DNA of 64,000 bases from Septoria linicola (Eukaryota; Ascomycota; Dothideomycetes; Mycosphaerellales; Mycosphaerellaceae): assembly GCA_024114885.1 (NCBI GenBank), contig CP099420.1:3472001-3536000 (forward strand), in the 5' to 3' direction. The notes beneath the pieces were generated by a model. The model did no database searches and was not told where the DNA came from. It worked only from the letters and a program-made list of their open reading frames with translations. Position numbers and translations under genes: made by a program. Of this stretch, positions 34,371 through 46,547 are shown piece after piece. The first letter of the stretch is position 1, and the number at the start of each line of letters is the position of its first letter.

Positions 34371-35314
34371 GTATCCGCTTCAACAGATCGATGAGCTGAC
34401 CATTCAACAGGTCCTCTGGATCTCGAACTAGACAGAAGAGTTAGACACGGCCGCGGAAGCCAAGGTAATGTGCTCAGGTGGAAGAGGCAGCGGAGACAGT
34501 ACGCTCATGCAAGAGAAATCGCACCCCTGCGGTGTATGGAAGAATCCTGGCATGAAGTTGGACGCTACATAGGAATACAGCTCATGTACATGAAGTGGAA
34601 TCATGGCCCTGGGGCTGAGACGATGAGCGTGATTGGAAAGCTCGTAGGTCTTTTCAAGGGGACTGTAATGAAGACTACAGATACTCGAGCAAAGCCAACG
34701 TGTTCTGAGGTCGATCTTCAGCGATGCTGTGTTCGAGGAGCAGCTGACGAGTCGGCTGAATATGCTCGCAGGCTTTCAAAGACATTGCGGCTGGCAGTGC
34801 TTGACCCACTTGCTACACCTGTCATCAGGTAAGCTGTGCCATGCGCACACGAAGCAGTGTGTCTAGCTACGTCTCGTCTCTGACTGCCCTGCTTGGCTTC
34901 TCACGATGAGTCGATATCATCGCCCGGGTAGCACATTTACAGAACTCTTCTTCCTTCTCCTGCCGTCTTCCCATGATATGTCAGATTTAATGTAAGCAGC
35001 ACCTGATTGGCTCATTTCGATCGAGCTGCCAGAGCTCAAAGATCTTCCTTGCTTGAATGCTCTTATGCTTTCACGTGGTAGCAATTGTTCGGCATAGCAT
35101 TGAAGTCTGTGATAGCTGCATATATCCTGTACTGTCAAAAGTGAGGTCGTCGCCGTCGCATTGCACTGGACTTCACCGGCTGGAAGGCCGTGGCATTGCC
35201 GAGCGCCAAGGCAAGCCCGGGAGATCTCGTTAGGAGTGGAAGCTGGAACGACGACAGACTTTTGGAGAGCGCAGCGCAACCACCACAAACACCACCAAAC
35301 CATTGACCACCGAC
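34371..35314. other. Intergenic region after calcineurin A
   Basis: Holds the calcineurin 3' region and the promoter and leader of the cox6 gene. A 120-codon plus-strand frame at 34470-34832 lacks any recognisable feature and is treated as chance. Confidence 0.4.
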
Positions 35315-35989
35315 ATGTCTTCGTCACTCCTCGCCCGCGTCGCGCGAGCATCGCGATTCTCCACACAGTCCTGCCGCGTGCGACCAATGCGCAGCAGCTT
35401 CCAGGTCTCGTCATTCAAGCCAACCACCTCCACCAACACCTTTTCCACCGCGACCAGGAAACTCGCCGACCACGATGCACACGATCCTCACCACGAAGAG
35501 AGCTTTGAGGAGTTCACTGCCAGGTGAGATGGAATTGATCCCGTCCTGCAATGGCTGGGGATAAAACACCGCAAACTGCCTCATTCATGCAGTCACCACG
35601 CGAGTTTAGACTAGGGTACATGCACACATGCTGACAGACTTCTGCTTCTAGATACGAAAAGGAGTTTGAATCCGTCCAGGATGTCTTTGAGCTGCAGCGC
35701 AACCTGAACAACGCCTTTGCATACGATCTCGTGCCTTCCCCGTCCGTCATCACCGCCGCGTTGAGGGCTGCACGGAGAGTCAACGACTACCCAACGGCTG
35801 TCAGAATATTCGAGGGTGTGTCTCCAAGATACATCGGACACACTCCGCTCTAGACTAATGTGTTGCACAGGAATCAAGGCCAAGGTGGAGAACAAGGGCC
35901 AGTATGAAGAGTACGTGCAGGAGCTGAAGGGCATCCGGGAAGAGCTCGGCATCAACCTCAAGGACGACATGTACCCGGAGCAGGCGTAG
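35315..35989 (+). CDS. cox6: Cytochrome c oxidase subunit VI (COX5A homologue)
   Basis: Three exons (35315-35523, 35652-35815, 35871-35989) with introns of 128 and 55 bp encode 163 residues. The first about 50 residues form a mitochondrial presequence rich in Arg and Ser with no acidic residues (MSSSLLARVARASRFSTQSC). The mature part begins near HHEESFEEFTARYEKEFE and continues ESVQDVFELQRNLNNAF and VITAALRAARRVNDYPTAVR, the helical repeats characteristic of nuclear-encoded subunit VI/Va. The C-terminus is EELGINLKDDMYPEQA. It is a matrix-side subunit of respiratory complex IV. Splice phases are consistent at both junctions and length fits the family. Confidence 0.95.
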
Positions 35990-36659
35990 ATGGTCGGCGA
36001 TAAAGACAGGATAGAGGGATGATGGAGGAAGCAGCAACAAAGAGCGTGTACAATGGGCAAGAAAGTCGCAGCTGGCGGAGATGCTCTGATATGCTACAAT
36101 AGCCTCACTCAGTAAGAATTTTGTACAGTTTTCTCTGGTTTTGGGGTGTGTCAAGAAAGTGGTGGTTATTGTGAGCGGAGGTGATGGATTGTTCTGCTGC
36201 TAACGTTTAGGTATGCTAATGGGAACAGAGACTTGCAAGACGCTCCACGTTCAAAACCACCTTCGATCCTCGAGGATCAAAAGGCTGCTCATATCGTGAA
36301 AATGGCTCTTGCGGGTCTCAAGGCTGTTGCCGTGCAGCGGACGGACACCAGCACCGCCCACAGCCGATAAAGAGCTATTCAAACATCACTTGCCTCTCCA
36401 GCTGTGACATTTCCACCACGAAACCTACTTATAAGTCAGCAGGGCACCCAAAACGACAACCATTTGCTCAATGAGCACAAACGGCTTCCCATTCATACAC
36501 TGCACGACATGGACCCCGCGAGGAGGAGAGTCTCGTTTGAAATTCTTTCTTCCCTTCGAGATCTTGCTGATCGATCTATACAGTGAGGGAGCAGCTCTCT
36601 CTCTCTCTGGTCGTGAGTAAACCTTTCTTCGCCTCTCAGCGTTCGGCAATGGTGTTATT
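35990..36659. other. Intergenic region
   Basis: 3' region of cox6 followed by unassigned sequence. No gene supported. Confidence 0.4.
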
Positions 36660-36863
36660 CTAGTACTGGGCCCTTGCCGCACCACCGCCGCCGCCGCCGC
36701 CGCCTACTTCTATATGTGAAGTGTCGATGGTTGCTGCTGCTGGTAGTGCGGGGTTGGGAGGATTGTGTAAAGCATTGAGAAAGATTGCGGTACTGCAGTA
36801 GAGTAGTGGTGTGAAGATGAGGGTGAAGGCGAGGAAGATGACGAGTGTGTCTAAGGTAGACAT
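36660..36863 (-). CDS. Possible 67-residue single-pass membrane protein
   Basis: A short frame opens with ATG at 36863. Residues about 5-30 are strongly hydrophobic (LVIFLAFTLIFTPLLYCSTA), suggesting one membrane segment or a signal anchor, followed by a polar stretch and a run of eight glycines encoded by a GGN microsatellite. Small proteins of this kind exist in fungi, but I do not recognise this one; it could be a chance frame. Confidence 0.35.
   Translation of the reverse strand: MSTLDTLVIFLAFTLIFTPLLYCSTAIFLNALHNPPNPALPAAATIDTSHIEVGGGGGGGGAARAQY
36676..36703. repeat. CCG/GGN trinucleotide microsatellite
   Basis: A run of about nine CCN triplets, mostly CCG, within the small predicted frame; on the minus strand it would encode polyglycine. 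Confidence 0.8.
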
Positions 36864-37805
36864 GGTGTGTTGATGGCGTATTGATGGTGTGCTGTTGGTA
36901 GGCGCTCGGTGGGCGGTCGATGGGCGGTTGGTGATGCTTTCCCATGATGATCAGAAGCACGATATTGTAGTCTGGAATGGAGATCTGGCAAACACATCAC
37001 CGCGCTGATCGATTTATGTGCATTTGGTGATACAGATCAATGTTGTGCTGTACGATGCGGAGCAAATGAAAGGATGCCATAGTATATTAATGTATTCCAT
37101 CAGAAATTGGGAAGAATCCACCTCCATCTGCCATAACTCAAGAAACGTCTGTGAAGACTTCTTACATCGTGTTATAGGTAAACGCGCATACGATCGAATT
37201 AGCGGTATGGGCCATGCTTAGGGTCTAACTCCGGATGCCTCAAGAGAAGAAGAAAGTCGATGCCCACAAGCCTCCATAGAGCTGTATGGCAGCCAGCCAC
37301 TATGGCCTGCTCATGAAATGGCTACCAAATCTCTGGAATATAAAGAATCGAGACAGTCGGACAGATTAACGAATGGCCTTAAAGCATCGGTCGTGCAAGA
37401 GCCTCAAGTATACAGACGAGGTGATCCTCGGGGCGTTCGGTGCTCTCGACGGTCGTCCCTTGTTTGCGCTTAGCGGGCATCTCATGCAAGCCAAATGATC
37501 GTTGTTCATCGCAATACCCTTAACAATTCCCAGACAGGATCGTGTTATGGGTCGTAGCACTGAGCACGATGAGGTCGACTGGCCCGCAATCTCGCCAAGC
37601 GCCAGTGACGTACCGAATTTCTGCCACATGCTTGCTCGTTTGTTCCTTGGTCCACCTTGTCACAACAGCACAGCAACGTCTAATTCTGCACGAAAGGGAA
37701 AAAAGGTAGGCGCGTCACACGAGTCTCGGATTATGGACTGAGCTTAAGCGCAGAGGCTGCCCACAAGACTACTCGCAGAGCCATTTGGCTCGAACTCTAT
37801 TGAAC
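36864..37805. other. Intergenic region before ALE1
   Basis: About 0.94 kb with only short unsupported frames on both strands. It should include the ALE1 promoter; nothing else identified. Confidence 0.4.
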
Positions 37806-39689
37806 ATGCTGCCCTACATCAATACTCGTAGGACAAGCCCGAAGTCATAGAACAGTGCACCAATTAACACCACAACAGCTTTCGCCTACGTTGCCGGAAA
37901 GCTAGGGGCTTCAACGGATGAGTGTTTGTGCACACTGCCCCACACATGCAACGTTTCTCGCTGATCTGAAGTATAGTCAAGCTGATATCTTCTTTTCTGA
38001 TCTCCTATCCCCTCGCTGCAGTCCTCAAAAGACTGCCTGACGACAAGCCGCACCTCAAAAACATCTTCAGCATATCGTTCGTGAAGCATTTCGGTGGCAT
38101 CAAGCACAGATACTGACCAGCAACAGGGTTGCATTATTTTATCTCGTTGGCCTCTTTGACCTATGGAGTGGCTTGGCCACAGTCTTGATCGATGCGGTAG
38201 GAGCCTATCTCATCGCAGGTTACATCCAAGGACCCTACATGCCATGGGTTGGCTTCACTTTCTTGATGGGCCACATGTCGGTGAGCCACATCTATCGCAT
38301 GATCGAGGATAGCCCAAGCTCGGTGGACATTACAGGCGCTCAAATGGTCCTCGTGATGAAGCTCTCTGCTTTCTGCTGGAATGTCTGGGACGGCAAGCAG
38401 AAGGAGTCCGACCTCAACGACGTGCAGAAAGAGCGCGCGATCAAGCAGTTGCCCAGCCTTCTGGACTATGCTGGCTTCGTGGCTTTCTTCCCTTCAATTA
38501 TGATCGGTCCTGCTTTCGACTACGCCGACTACGAAAGGTGGCTCAACACCACCATGTTCCAACTCCCGCCTGGAACTGACCCTGCAAAGGCGCCAGCCAC
38601 GCGGAAGAAGCGAAAGATCCCTAGAAGCGCGACTCCCGCCATGCTCAAGCTTGTGACGGGTCTGCTATGGACTGTTGGCTTTCTCCAGCTGTCAGCATAC
38701 TTTTACCCAGAGCTATTGCTTAGCGAGGAGTACAAACACATGAACATCTTCAAGCGCATCTTCCATATGTACGCGATGAACCTTGTGCAGCGCATGAAAT
38801 ATTATGGCGTCTGGACACTCACAGAGGGCGCGTGCATTCTATCGGGCATAGGATACAAAGGCCTGAACCCAAAGACTGGGAAGCCTGACTGGGATCGTCT
38901 CACCAACATCAAGCCATGGGGCGTGGAACTGGCTCAGAACACACATGCTTACTTGGGCAACTGGAACATCAACACAAATCACTGGCTGCGCAACTACATC
39001 TACCTGCGGGTGACACCCAAGGGGAAGAAGCCTGGCTTCCGAGCCAGCATGGCTACATTCGTTACTAGTGCTTTTTGGCATGGCTTCGCACCAGGATACT
39101 ACATGGCATTCGTGCTTGCAAGCTTCATCCAGAATGTCGCCAAGAGTAAGTCAAACAGGTCAGAGCATTGGGCTATCACTAACATGGGACAGATGCACGC
39201 CGGCTCTTGCGACCATTCTTCCTCACGCCAGATGGCACGAAGCCCACCAAGTACAAGCCATACTACGATGTCTTCACGTGGGTCACAACACAACTCGTCT
39301 TCTCGTTCACTACAACTCCATTCATCCTCTTGACGATCCATGATAGTACCCTGGCGTGGGCGAGAGTCTACTTTTACGCTGCCATCGGCGTTGGTCTATG
39401 CAGTGGATTCCTCGCGACGCCGGGCAAAGTGTGGCTGTCGAAGAAGGTCAAAGCGCGCAGCGGCAGACCACAACTCAAGAAGACTGACAGCTATGAGCAC
39501 GTGGCTGGTGCAACGCTGGGTGTGCCATCCGAACCTGGCCAGGAATTTGATGAGATGGTCGATGAGATCGTGGAGGAAGTCAAGAGGCGAAAGGGTCAAG
39601 GCGAGTTTCCCGATGCTCAGGAATTGAGGAGAAGAGTCGAGACGGCATTGAAGAGAGAGACGCGGGAGAAGAACGAGAAGGAGCTCTGA
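37806..39689 (+). CDS. ale1: MBOAT lysophospholipid acyltransferase (ALE1/LPT1 type)
   Basis: Five exons (37806-37827, 37879-37921, 37972-38076, 38127-39145, 39193-39689) with introns of 51, 50, 50 and 47 bp, all in phase, encode 561 residues. The first exon is only 22 bp (MLPYINT); the N-terminus PFAYVAGKLGAST then DDIVKLISSFLISYPLA matches the ALE1 family. MBOAT hallmarks are present: the Asn-containing NTNHWLRNYIYLRV stretch and the catalytic His in FWHGFAPGYY. FPSIMIGPAFDYADY is also typical. About nine to eleven membrane segments are expected in the endoplasmic reticulum. The enzyme acylates lysophospholipids in the Lands cycle. The C-terminus is a charged, Lys/Glu-rich cytosolic tail. 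The small first exons are easily missed by gene finders. Confidence 0.95.
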
Positions 39690-40405
39690 TGGTGCCGCTT
39701 ACGCACCAAGCACTTTGTCTGGTCAATTGAGATCTGGTCTGGTCGTTGTATGTGAGCTTGACGTGATGCGTTCGGCCCCCAACGATTCGTGCTGAAATTC
39801 ATTAACTCATTGCTCCAATTTAGCGCTTGGGCTGACCAGATCGGTAGAGACTCATCAATCTATCATACACACAAAGGTGATCATCAACGTATATCGTGCT
39901 TCACGCCAGTACTGTTCGATTCGAGTGCAGCCACATTGCATTATTTCGAGCTCAAGCAGTGTACACCGTGTCGAGAACCAGCAAGGTTCACAATGAGCGA
40001 TTGTGGCTGGCTGAGCCAAGAGAATTGCCATGCACTCCGCCGCTTTTGCGGAACAGCTGCCTCTACGTACCGTATCACTTCTCAAGTGTGCACAAGTGAC
40101 ACGCAACAGCGAAGCCTTCGGGCAGACCAAAGTTGCGTTGCAGCTGTGCATGTGACGTGCTCTAGATGTCTTGGTCCTGGTTCTGGCTCACGCCGGACAG
40201 AACCGATGGCGATATCCTAAACCGCTCTTAGAGTTCAGAGTATGCGCTACTGCACACTAGTGACATCTAGAGTCTCGTGGCAAGATCCCGCTGTCCAACT
40301 CGGTAGCAGCGTGTCTGGCGCATGATTCGATGATACCTAGCTGTGACCCGCGACTGGATGGCAGAGTGTTTTTTCACACCTGAGAGTCCTGCCAGACGTC
40401 AAAAG
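39690..40405. other. Intergenic region
   Basis: 0.7 kb between ALE1 and the next plus-strand gene. A 143-codon frame at 39789-40220 has no recognisable feature. Promoter of the next gene is expected here. Confidence 0.4.
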
Positions 40406-41541
40406 ATGCGTTACTCAACAGCTTTATTACCGTTCGCATACGTGATTTCTGGAGCAGCCACCGCAATTGATGCCAGAGAACCTTACTCGCCTAGAATCTG
40501 TTCTGTCATCAACCACATAGTGCGCGCCGCAAAAGCTCAAGATGCAGCGGCCTCCTACTGCTCGTCGTATCTGAAGATACCTGCATACAGAACAACGACC
40601 ATTTCATCGACGTCAACTACTACGTGAGCTTGGAGCATTGGCGGTATGAGCTCAATTGCTGACAGCCAAACAGTGTCTCGACCATCACCAGTATCAACAC
40701 TATTAGGCAGCCGACCGCTGACGAGACCTCAACAGTCACTGTCACAGCGCCGACAATGTGAGAGCTCTGTCGCTGATTATCATGGCATGGTCACTAATCA
40801 ATAGCCTCTACCAGGATCTTGTCGTTCCCGCCTGCCTGCATCTCGGGCTCTCTGGTTGAGCGTGGTGTCAAGTCGGTGCCCAAGCCTGCCTGCCTACTGG
40901 CATACCGCAAGCCTGCTGCAATCTCTTCGGCTTGCTCATGTTTATGCACAAAGCGCAGAGCGGTCGTTACCACCACGGTAGTGACCACTACCTCGGTCAC
41001 CGCCACCGTGACAAGCACAGTAAGTTGCACGGCTTCTGGAGTAGTACCACGCATTGAAGGACATCTGACATTGTTTTCGCACCTTCAGGAAGAAGAGTCA
41101 CCCGCTGTGATACCCACCGTCACCTCAACAACGACTCGAGCTGTCACTGAATTTTACATCCAAGCCTCCGGCGGCGCCATCGATGGTCGTTATGCGAATC
41201 CGCGCCCTACCAGCGGCCAAGTACTCTTCGACAGCAACACCCCTGAGACCGCATACCGGCTCAGGGACGACTGTAGCTTTGAAGTGGTTGGTGGTGAATT
41301 TAGCGGCGCTGGAAGCACGTACAGGGATGGCACCTTCTCTAACAACGTGTACGCTGGTAACGGCCAGCCGCTGATATGTCGGGTCGTCCTAGGAAACTCT
41401 CATCCACAATTGACGTGTCCGATCAATGGCGATGGCACCAATTCGGCGTCACCTTTTGGTAGAGGTGAATGGGAGATTGAAGCGAACCCTAACTTGGGCG
41501 AACCGGAGTTCACGGCAAACTTGTTACCAGTCGTCACATAG
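40406..41541 (+). CDS. Secreted Ser/Thr-rich protein, family unknown
   Basis: From an ATG at 40406, four exons (40406-40623, 40674-40757, 40815-41019, 41089-41541) give 319 residues; introns are 50, 57, 61-69 bp class and the last is length-neutral. An N-terminal hydrophobic stretch (ALLPFAYVISGAATAI) looks like a signal peptide. Then comes SYCSSYLKIP and a Thr/Ser-Val-rich segment (TTTISSTSTTT, STVTVTAPT), a Cys cluster (ISSACSCLC) and a second TTTVVTTTSVTATVT stretch, likely heavily O-mannosylated. The C-terminal 150 residues form a folded-looking domain (QASGGAIDGRYANP, CSFEVVGGEFSG, RVVLGNSHPQLTCPINGDG). This architecture is common among secreted or wall-associated proteins of Dothideomycetes, but no function is known to me. 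Confidence 0.75.
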
Positions 41542-42600
41542 ATGAATCTATGGCGAAAGCGATGCTGGAAGTGTATGACCTGGGAATTGATGTACCTTAC
41601 GTAGTCGATATCACCTGGTCTCGTCGAGCTCCCAACAGCAGTAATCATCTTCGGCCTCGGCGTCGTGGACATCATCTGTAGCTTCGCATTGCCTTCAATT
41701 GTGTTTTATGGCCAGGGCTGTGCGAGGCTGACCCTACCTCGGACCCCTTCCGAACTCCAAAGCGACAAGGCCATCACACGCTATCTGGCTCGATTCCCAG
41801 CACTGGGGAACGGTATCGGGGGGCAAGATTGCTGATTGGTGTCTACATGAACTCACGTTATGAACGACAAGCTCTCAGGCTGTAGCCAGCCTGATACCAC
41901 TGGGTAGCACCATCTCAGCACATCTCCGATTCCTTGTCACTGTGTAGACGGCATTCATCGCTATTCGTCGCGAACCTCCAGACTCCAGTTCTCCACAGAT
42001 CAGGTTTACGAATTGCTTGACGTAGGCAGCGTAATTCGTCAGACCACGATTCCAACACAAGACTGATTCGCCGACTTTCGCACTTGAGACAACCTTACCT
42101 CATAGGCGAGACTATAGTCTCTTAATATGAGTGGGACAGAGCGATATGGAGCCAGGATCAAGGATGTATCATCGACGCACTCATGAGGACAAAGCTGGCC
42201 GATTGTGACTTTGAGCTGCGTTACACGCCGCCACACGCGTGAATCGCACATATAAAGCGATAACACGAGTGAGAGGCCGCATAGGCTTGAAATGAGTGAA
42301 ATCCGGTAGTGAATCGCGCATATATTGCTTGCTCGACCTGTATTGCAACGAGCCTTCTCATCATCGGTACAGTCGCGTTCTTCCGGCCGCCGATATGGCC
42401 AGAACTATGCAATGTCTGAAGCACTCGTCGCACATCAACATGTCGATGAGTTGTGATGGCGTGCAAGGGCGCTCCAAGAAAGCTGAGGCGTCTGGAAATG
42501 TGTTGTGATTTCGAGGGATGAACAAGGTTCAAGCCACTGACTCCACTCATTCCAATCGCTCGTGACCTCTTTCCAACTCCTCTCACAGTTTTGACGGACA
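41542..42600. other. Convergent intergenic region, about 1.06 kb
   Basis: Lies between the stop of the secreted Ser/Thr-rich gene and the stop of the minus-strand GH71 gene. Only short frames occur; no gene, RNA or repeat supported. Confidence 0.4.
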
Positions 42601-44123
42601 TCAGCCACAAGAACCGGCGCAGCCGACCCAAGCATTGAAGTTGGCAGTGCCGCTTGCTGGCTGTGCTGTGATAGGAACGCCGGAACCCGAGATGCTACCA
42701 AGAGACACCGATACAGTGCCAGTGCTGCCGTTGAAAGTCTTCGAGATGAAGTTCTTGCCCGCAGAAACGCTGTATGTGGATGTCGAACCACCGATCGTGA
42801 TGCTGGCTGTTCCAGCTTCTGTGGCAAGAACGATCGCGAATACCTCATCCTCCAAGATCTCTGGAATCGGATATGGAGTCTGATACCCGTATGGGTTGTT
42901 GGCAGTCGGTGCGTTATTGCCAACGACATCTGTGCTTCCGGCACTGGCAGGGCTGGTTCGGTACCAGTATACGATCTTGCTGGCGTCGACTCGTGGTGCA
43001 GGGTTGGCAGCGCTATATGCATGCTTGTATGCTGCAATCTGGTATTTCAGAGTCTGAAGCCACGCCACGTGTGGATAACCGTCGACGTAAAGCTCAGCGC
43101 CTGGAGGGATGCTTGCATCCACAATTGGCCCGATGTAATGCGACCTGTGGGAGGAGGCGCTTTGTCAGTACAACTCTGCTCGATGAGTGATATGTCCTTG
43201 CCAATGTACTCACTCTCCATAGTCATTCCACGTCACGATCTCCACGAATTCGGGGAGGACTTCCAGAGTCTGGTCCCAGCGAAGCGACCAGGCGTTATCA
43301 CCACGCCAGACCCAAGCTTTATTCCACTGCGACAGATCTGTGTAGAACCACGGGGAGACGCCCATCATGTAGCTCTTCCCGGCAGAGGTCATTGCTGATT
43401 GCCAGACTTCATCAGAGCCCGTGTTCACATCAACTGGACCATTGGGCCTGCATTGAGTCAGCATACATGCCCTCCAAGACACAATCTATACTGAAACAGA
43501 CTCACCACATGTCCCATGAGAAGGCACCATCCACGAGACTTGCATCAAAGCCTGTGGAGCCCAAGGAAGTCCAGCAAGGAACAAAATAGATGTCGCCGAC
43601 TGTCGACTGGATATTTGAGCGGATACTGGGCCATGCATTGACATTCTCAGGCTTGGTGCCTTCAAAGGTGGACACGAACGGCTTGCCGTCGACTCTGAAA
43701 GAAGCTCCATTTGGTCCGTACGCCTTCAGGATGGTCTCAATATCTGCAGTCGACCAAGCACCATCACTTCCTCCTGTGTAGTCGAAAGAGATGAGCAGCT
43801 TGAAGTTTCCTTCATTGGCATTGATCAGATTGTTGGCTGCTGTGTACGCATAGCTCTGATGGGAAGTCAGCCTTAAAATCTCCGCAAAGCACGACGTACT
43901 ATACCAATTGGGTTGCTGTTGTGCCCTCGAAAGGTGTTCCGATATTCAAAACGAAGGCGTCGATGCCGAAGCTGGATGCTAGGGCGATCTCTTCTGTCCA
44001 TCTCTCGACCGTGTACGCGCCATTGTTGCCGACCACCACATGGGCGAAGACGTTCTGTGCTGCTGCCAGCGCTGGTAAGAAAGCTACTGCTTGCAAGAGC
44101 CTAGGTGCCAGGCGTCCGAACAT
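42601..44123 (-). CDS. Glycoside hydrolase family 71 alpha-1,3-glucanase (mutanase)
   Basis: Four exons on the minus strand (44123-43905, 43855-43506, 43447-43214, 43144-42601) with introns of 49, 58 and 69 bp encode 448 residues. I chose the ATG at 44123 because it gives a clean signal peptide (FGRLAPRLLQAVAFLPALAA, then AQ) before VFAHVVVGNN, the usual GH71 start. Family stretches include WTEEIALASSFGIDAFVLN, FKLLISFDYTGG, PFVSTFEG and FSWDMWPNGP (formed across a splice), then EIVTWNDYGESHYIGP. A C-terminal beta-rich region carries GTASITIGGSTSTYSV. The enzyme is secreted and hydrolyses alpha-1,3-glucan, in wall remodelling or attack on other fungi. Confidence 0.95.
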
Positions 44124-45107
44124 CGTGAAGGAGATGGGAATAGAATTGGGCAACTGAGGAGTCCTCTCCTACAGCAGCACTCTGCGGGCTGCTTTATGGC
44201 CATCACGTCGCTAGACACTGACTCCACGGCGTCAAGTCTGAAATCCTTCTGGCTGTTTTTGGCATACGCCTCGTATACTTAATCTCTGCGCTCTCGGTCT
44301 CGGCGCTCATATGTCCACATCACATGTGGGACCATGGTTTGGCTGCCCTATGTGCAGAATGGAGGCGTGGTCCGGGCGTCAAGATGCTCTCCCTTGTTCG
44401 GCAAGCTCGTCGGCAAGCTCATGCTAACGACAGGGTGTGTCTCCAGGATTTGAGAACCTTCCAGCTCGACCTTCTTTCTACTCAACGGCGCGGTACTCAC
44501 GCATAGACGCGAGCGCAAGACTGGACGGGACTGTTCAAGGCATCTTACAAGATCGACTGCAGTTGTCTATATGAGGCCTCAGATGAATTGCGAAGTTCAT
44601 CTGCCCCAGCTCTGCAACGCACGCGCCCAAACATGAAGCCCTGGGTGGAGGAGCCGGTGACACGACCTATGCATGGCGTCGAATCCTTCCGATACCACCT
44701 CAGGAAGCGTTCTTGACCACTATAGACGTGCCGACGTCCCGCCTCCAGAACATCCCCTGCTGGCTTTGCTCTGGTCGTTGTCCAGCAGGCGAGTCGAGAT
44801 GCTTGTGCTTGCTATGCAAGTTTCGCAACCGATATTGAGCTGACATTGCATCTGACTATTTGTAGGTACGTGGAGCAGTCTGCGAGGTTTCCAACCTAAG
44901 CGACGAACGAGCTGGAGCATCTGCGCCCCAATGCATCTCGCGACCTCGTTGGTATATCCACGTCAGACCCGTTCTTGCAGGATCTCTTTGCGTGCAGCGA
45001 CAAGAAGGAGAAGACTTTGAGTGCCGGACTCCACGGTCTTGTGGGCTCTTGGGCGATTTCACGTACTGCATACTCCGGCTCATCCATATTTTCACTTTGA
45101 AGCAAAA
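44124..45107. promoter_or_regulatory. Divergent promoter region between GH71 and surface protein
   Basis: Nearly 1 kb separating two divergently transcribed genes. No clear coding potential; individual motifs cannot be assigned by eye. Confidence 0.4.
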
Positions 45108-46173
45108 ATGACTAGCACAATCGCACCGTCAACGACCGGGACAGCGTCGCAGAGCGAGGATCTTACTGCACTCACAACCACATTCACACCACCAGCAAGA
45201 TGTACGGAAGTCGCCTCGATGTTCACAATGCTCTCTTCTCCAGGCTACGAGATCTGGGCCAACGAGCCGATGCCAGTCAGCTCAAGCACAGTATCATCAT
45301 GTTATCCTAGTCAGTGGATTGCAGCATATGATACTGCGAAATCAGGTTCTTCATCAGTGCCTGCAATGTCGCCGTTAGTATGTCCACTGAGCTGGAATAC
45401 TGTCATGACCGCACCGGGCAACTATATTGCCTGTTGTCCGCCGTAAGTTGGTCGATGGGGCACACAAAGCGCTATTGAGGCTGACCATTTCTGGAGCAAT
45501 TTTTCGAGAGCAGACCCAAAGACGACTGTCGATGGTTATCGACCGTTCTATGGAGGTACTTGCTACTCCGATGTCCCAAGTGGCAGCGGCGTGCGAGTCA
45601 CACAATACAACAATGCGAGCATAAGCGCGACGATCACATTCACCGCTAGCACAGACGGCGCCCAAGTATATGCTCATCCGATCGATGGCTATGCGTTGCA
45701 GCAAGCTCAGCAGACCATTTTTGTCTCCGCAGACGTAAGTTTCGGCTTGGATCATTCCAGCATAACGCGGCACCACTGACGCGCACCAGGCTACTGCAGC
45801 AGCAAGTGCATCTGCAACACCCGCAACCACATCAGCCTCCCCTCTCAAAGAATCTAGCCTCAGCGGTGGTGCCATCGCTGGCGTCGTCATTGGGGTTGTA
45901 GCTGGCGTTGCCTTGTTCGCTGCTTTGCTCTTCTTCATCCTGCGTCGTCGTCGCGCAAGCCCTCAAGCCCCGCGATCATTCTCCGAGCTGGGCGCAGACG
46001 AGGAAGGCAGGAAGGAAATGGAAACTGTCACATCTCATGAGGTCCAAGGAGACGTCAAGCCAATAGCAGAAGTCGAAAGCAAACCTGTTCGTGCTGAGCT
46101 ACCGAGTCCTACGAGAGAGCCTGTTGAGCTCGATGCTGAAGGAGGTTATGGTGGGAGAGACAGGAAGGGGTAG
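45108..46173 (+). CDS. Single-pass membrane protein with Cys-containing ectodomain
   Basis: Three exons (45108-45442, 45497-45734, 45790-46173) with introns of 54 and 55 bp encode 318 residues. No classical signal peptide is visible (MTSTIAPSTTGTASQSEDL), so the start may be downstream of an unrecognised exon. The N-terminal region has Cys residues in PARCTEVASMF, SSCYPSQW, CPLSWNTV and YIACCPPNF, then YGGTCYSDVPSGSG, a pattern widespread in fungal surface proteins. An Ala/Ser/Thr-rich stalk leads to one hydrophobic helix (GGAIAGVVIGVVAGVALFAA), followed by a basic stop-transfer RRRR and an acidic cytosolic tail. Orientation with the cysteines outside is inferred. Function unknown. Confidence 0.8.
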
Positions 46174-46547
46174 AGGGTGGTTGATGATGTGTTATGATAC
46201 CCATGATAGTTAGGCGAACTAGTTTCTAGTCGATTTCAAGCCTTAGTCAACAGATGACTGCTGTAATATAGTGTCTCGATCTACGTGCCAAGGCTTTCAG
46301 CTGCCTTACGATGACTTCCAGTTGCACACACCGTGACGGAACAGATTACCTGCAATATGGTATGCTATGCTACGCTACGCTACGCTACGTTTTGCTTTTA
46401 TTGAGCTTTCGTTGTTCGACAAAGTTTCTATAGCACCTCAGATGCGATGTCTAGGGCAGCATGACGCTGGCGGAAGCTGGTGTCACCGGCCCGGTCGACG
46501 AACTGCTATATATATAAGTAGATCATAGTGGCAGATACCATTACTAA
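46174..46547. other. Intergenic region with short tandem repeat
   Basis: 3' region of the surface-protein gene. It contains a CTACG pentamer array at about 46361-46388. TATATATATAAG about 35-50 bp upstream of the tRNA may assist its transcription. Confidence 0.5.
46361..46388. repeat. CTACG pentanucleotide tandem repeat
   Basis: Five or so imperfect copies of GCTAC/GCTAT in a row. Confidence 0.75.

Noticed and set aside
34470..34832. 120-codon plus-strand frame after calcineurin A
   Set aside because: No recognisable domain, signal or splice pattern; likely chance frame in the 3' region.
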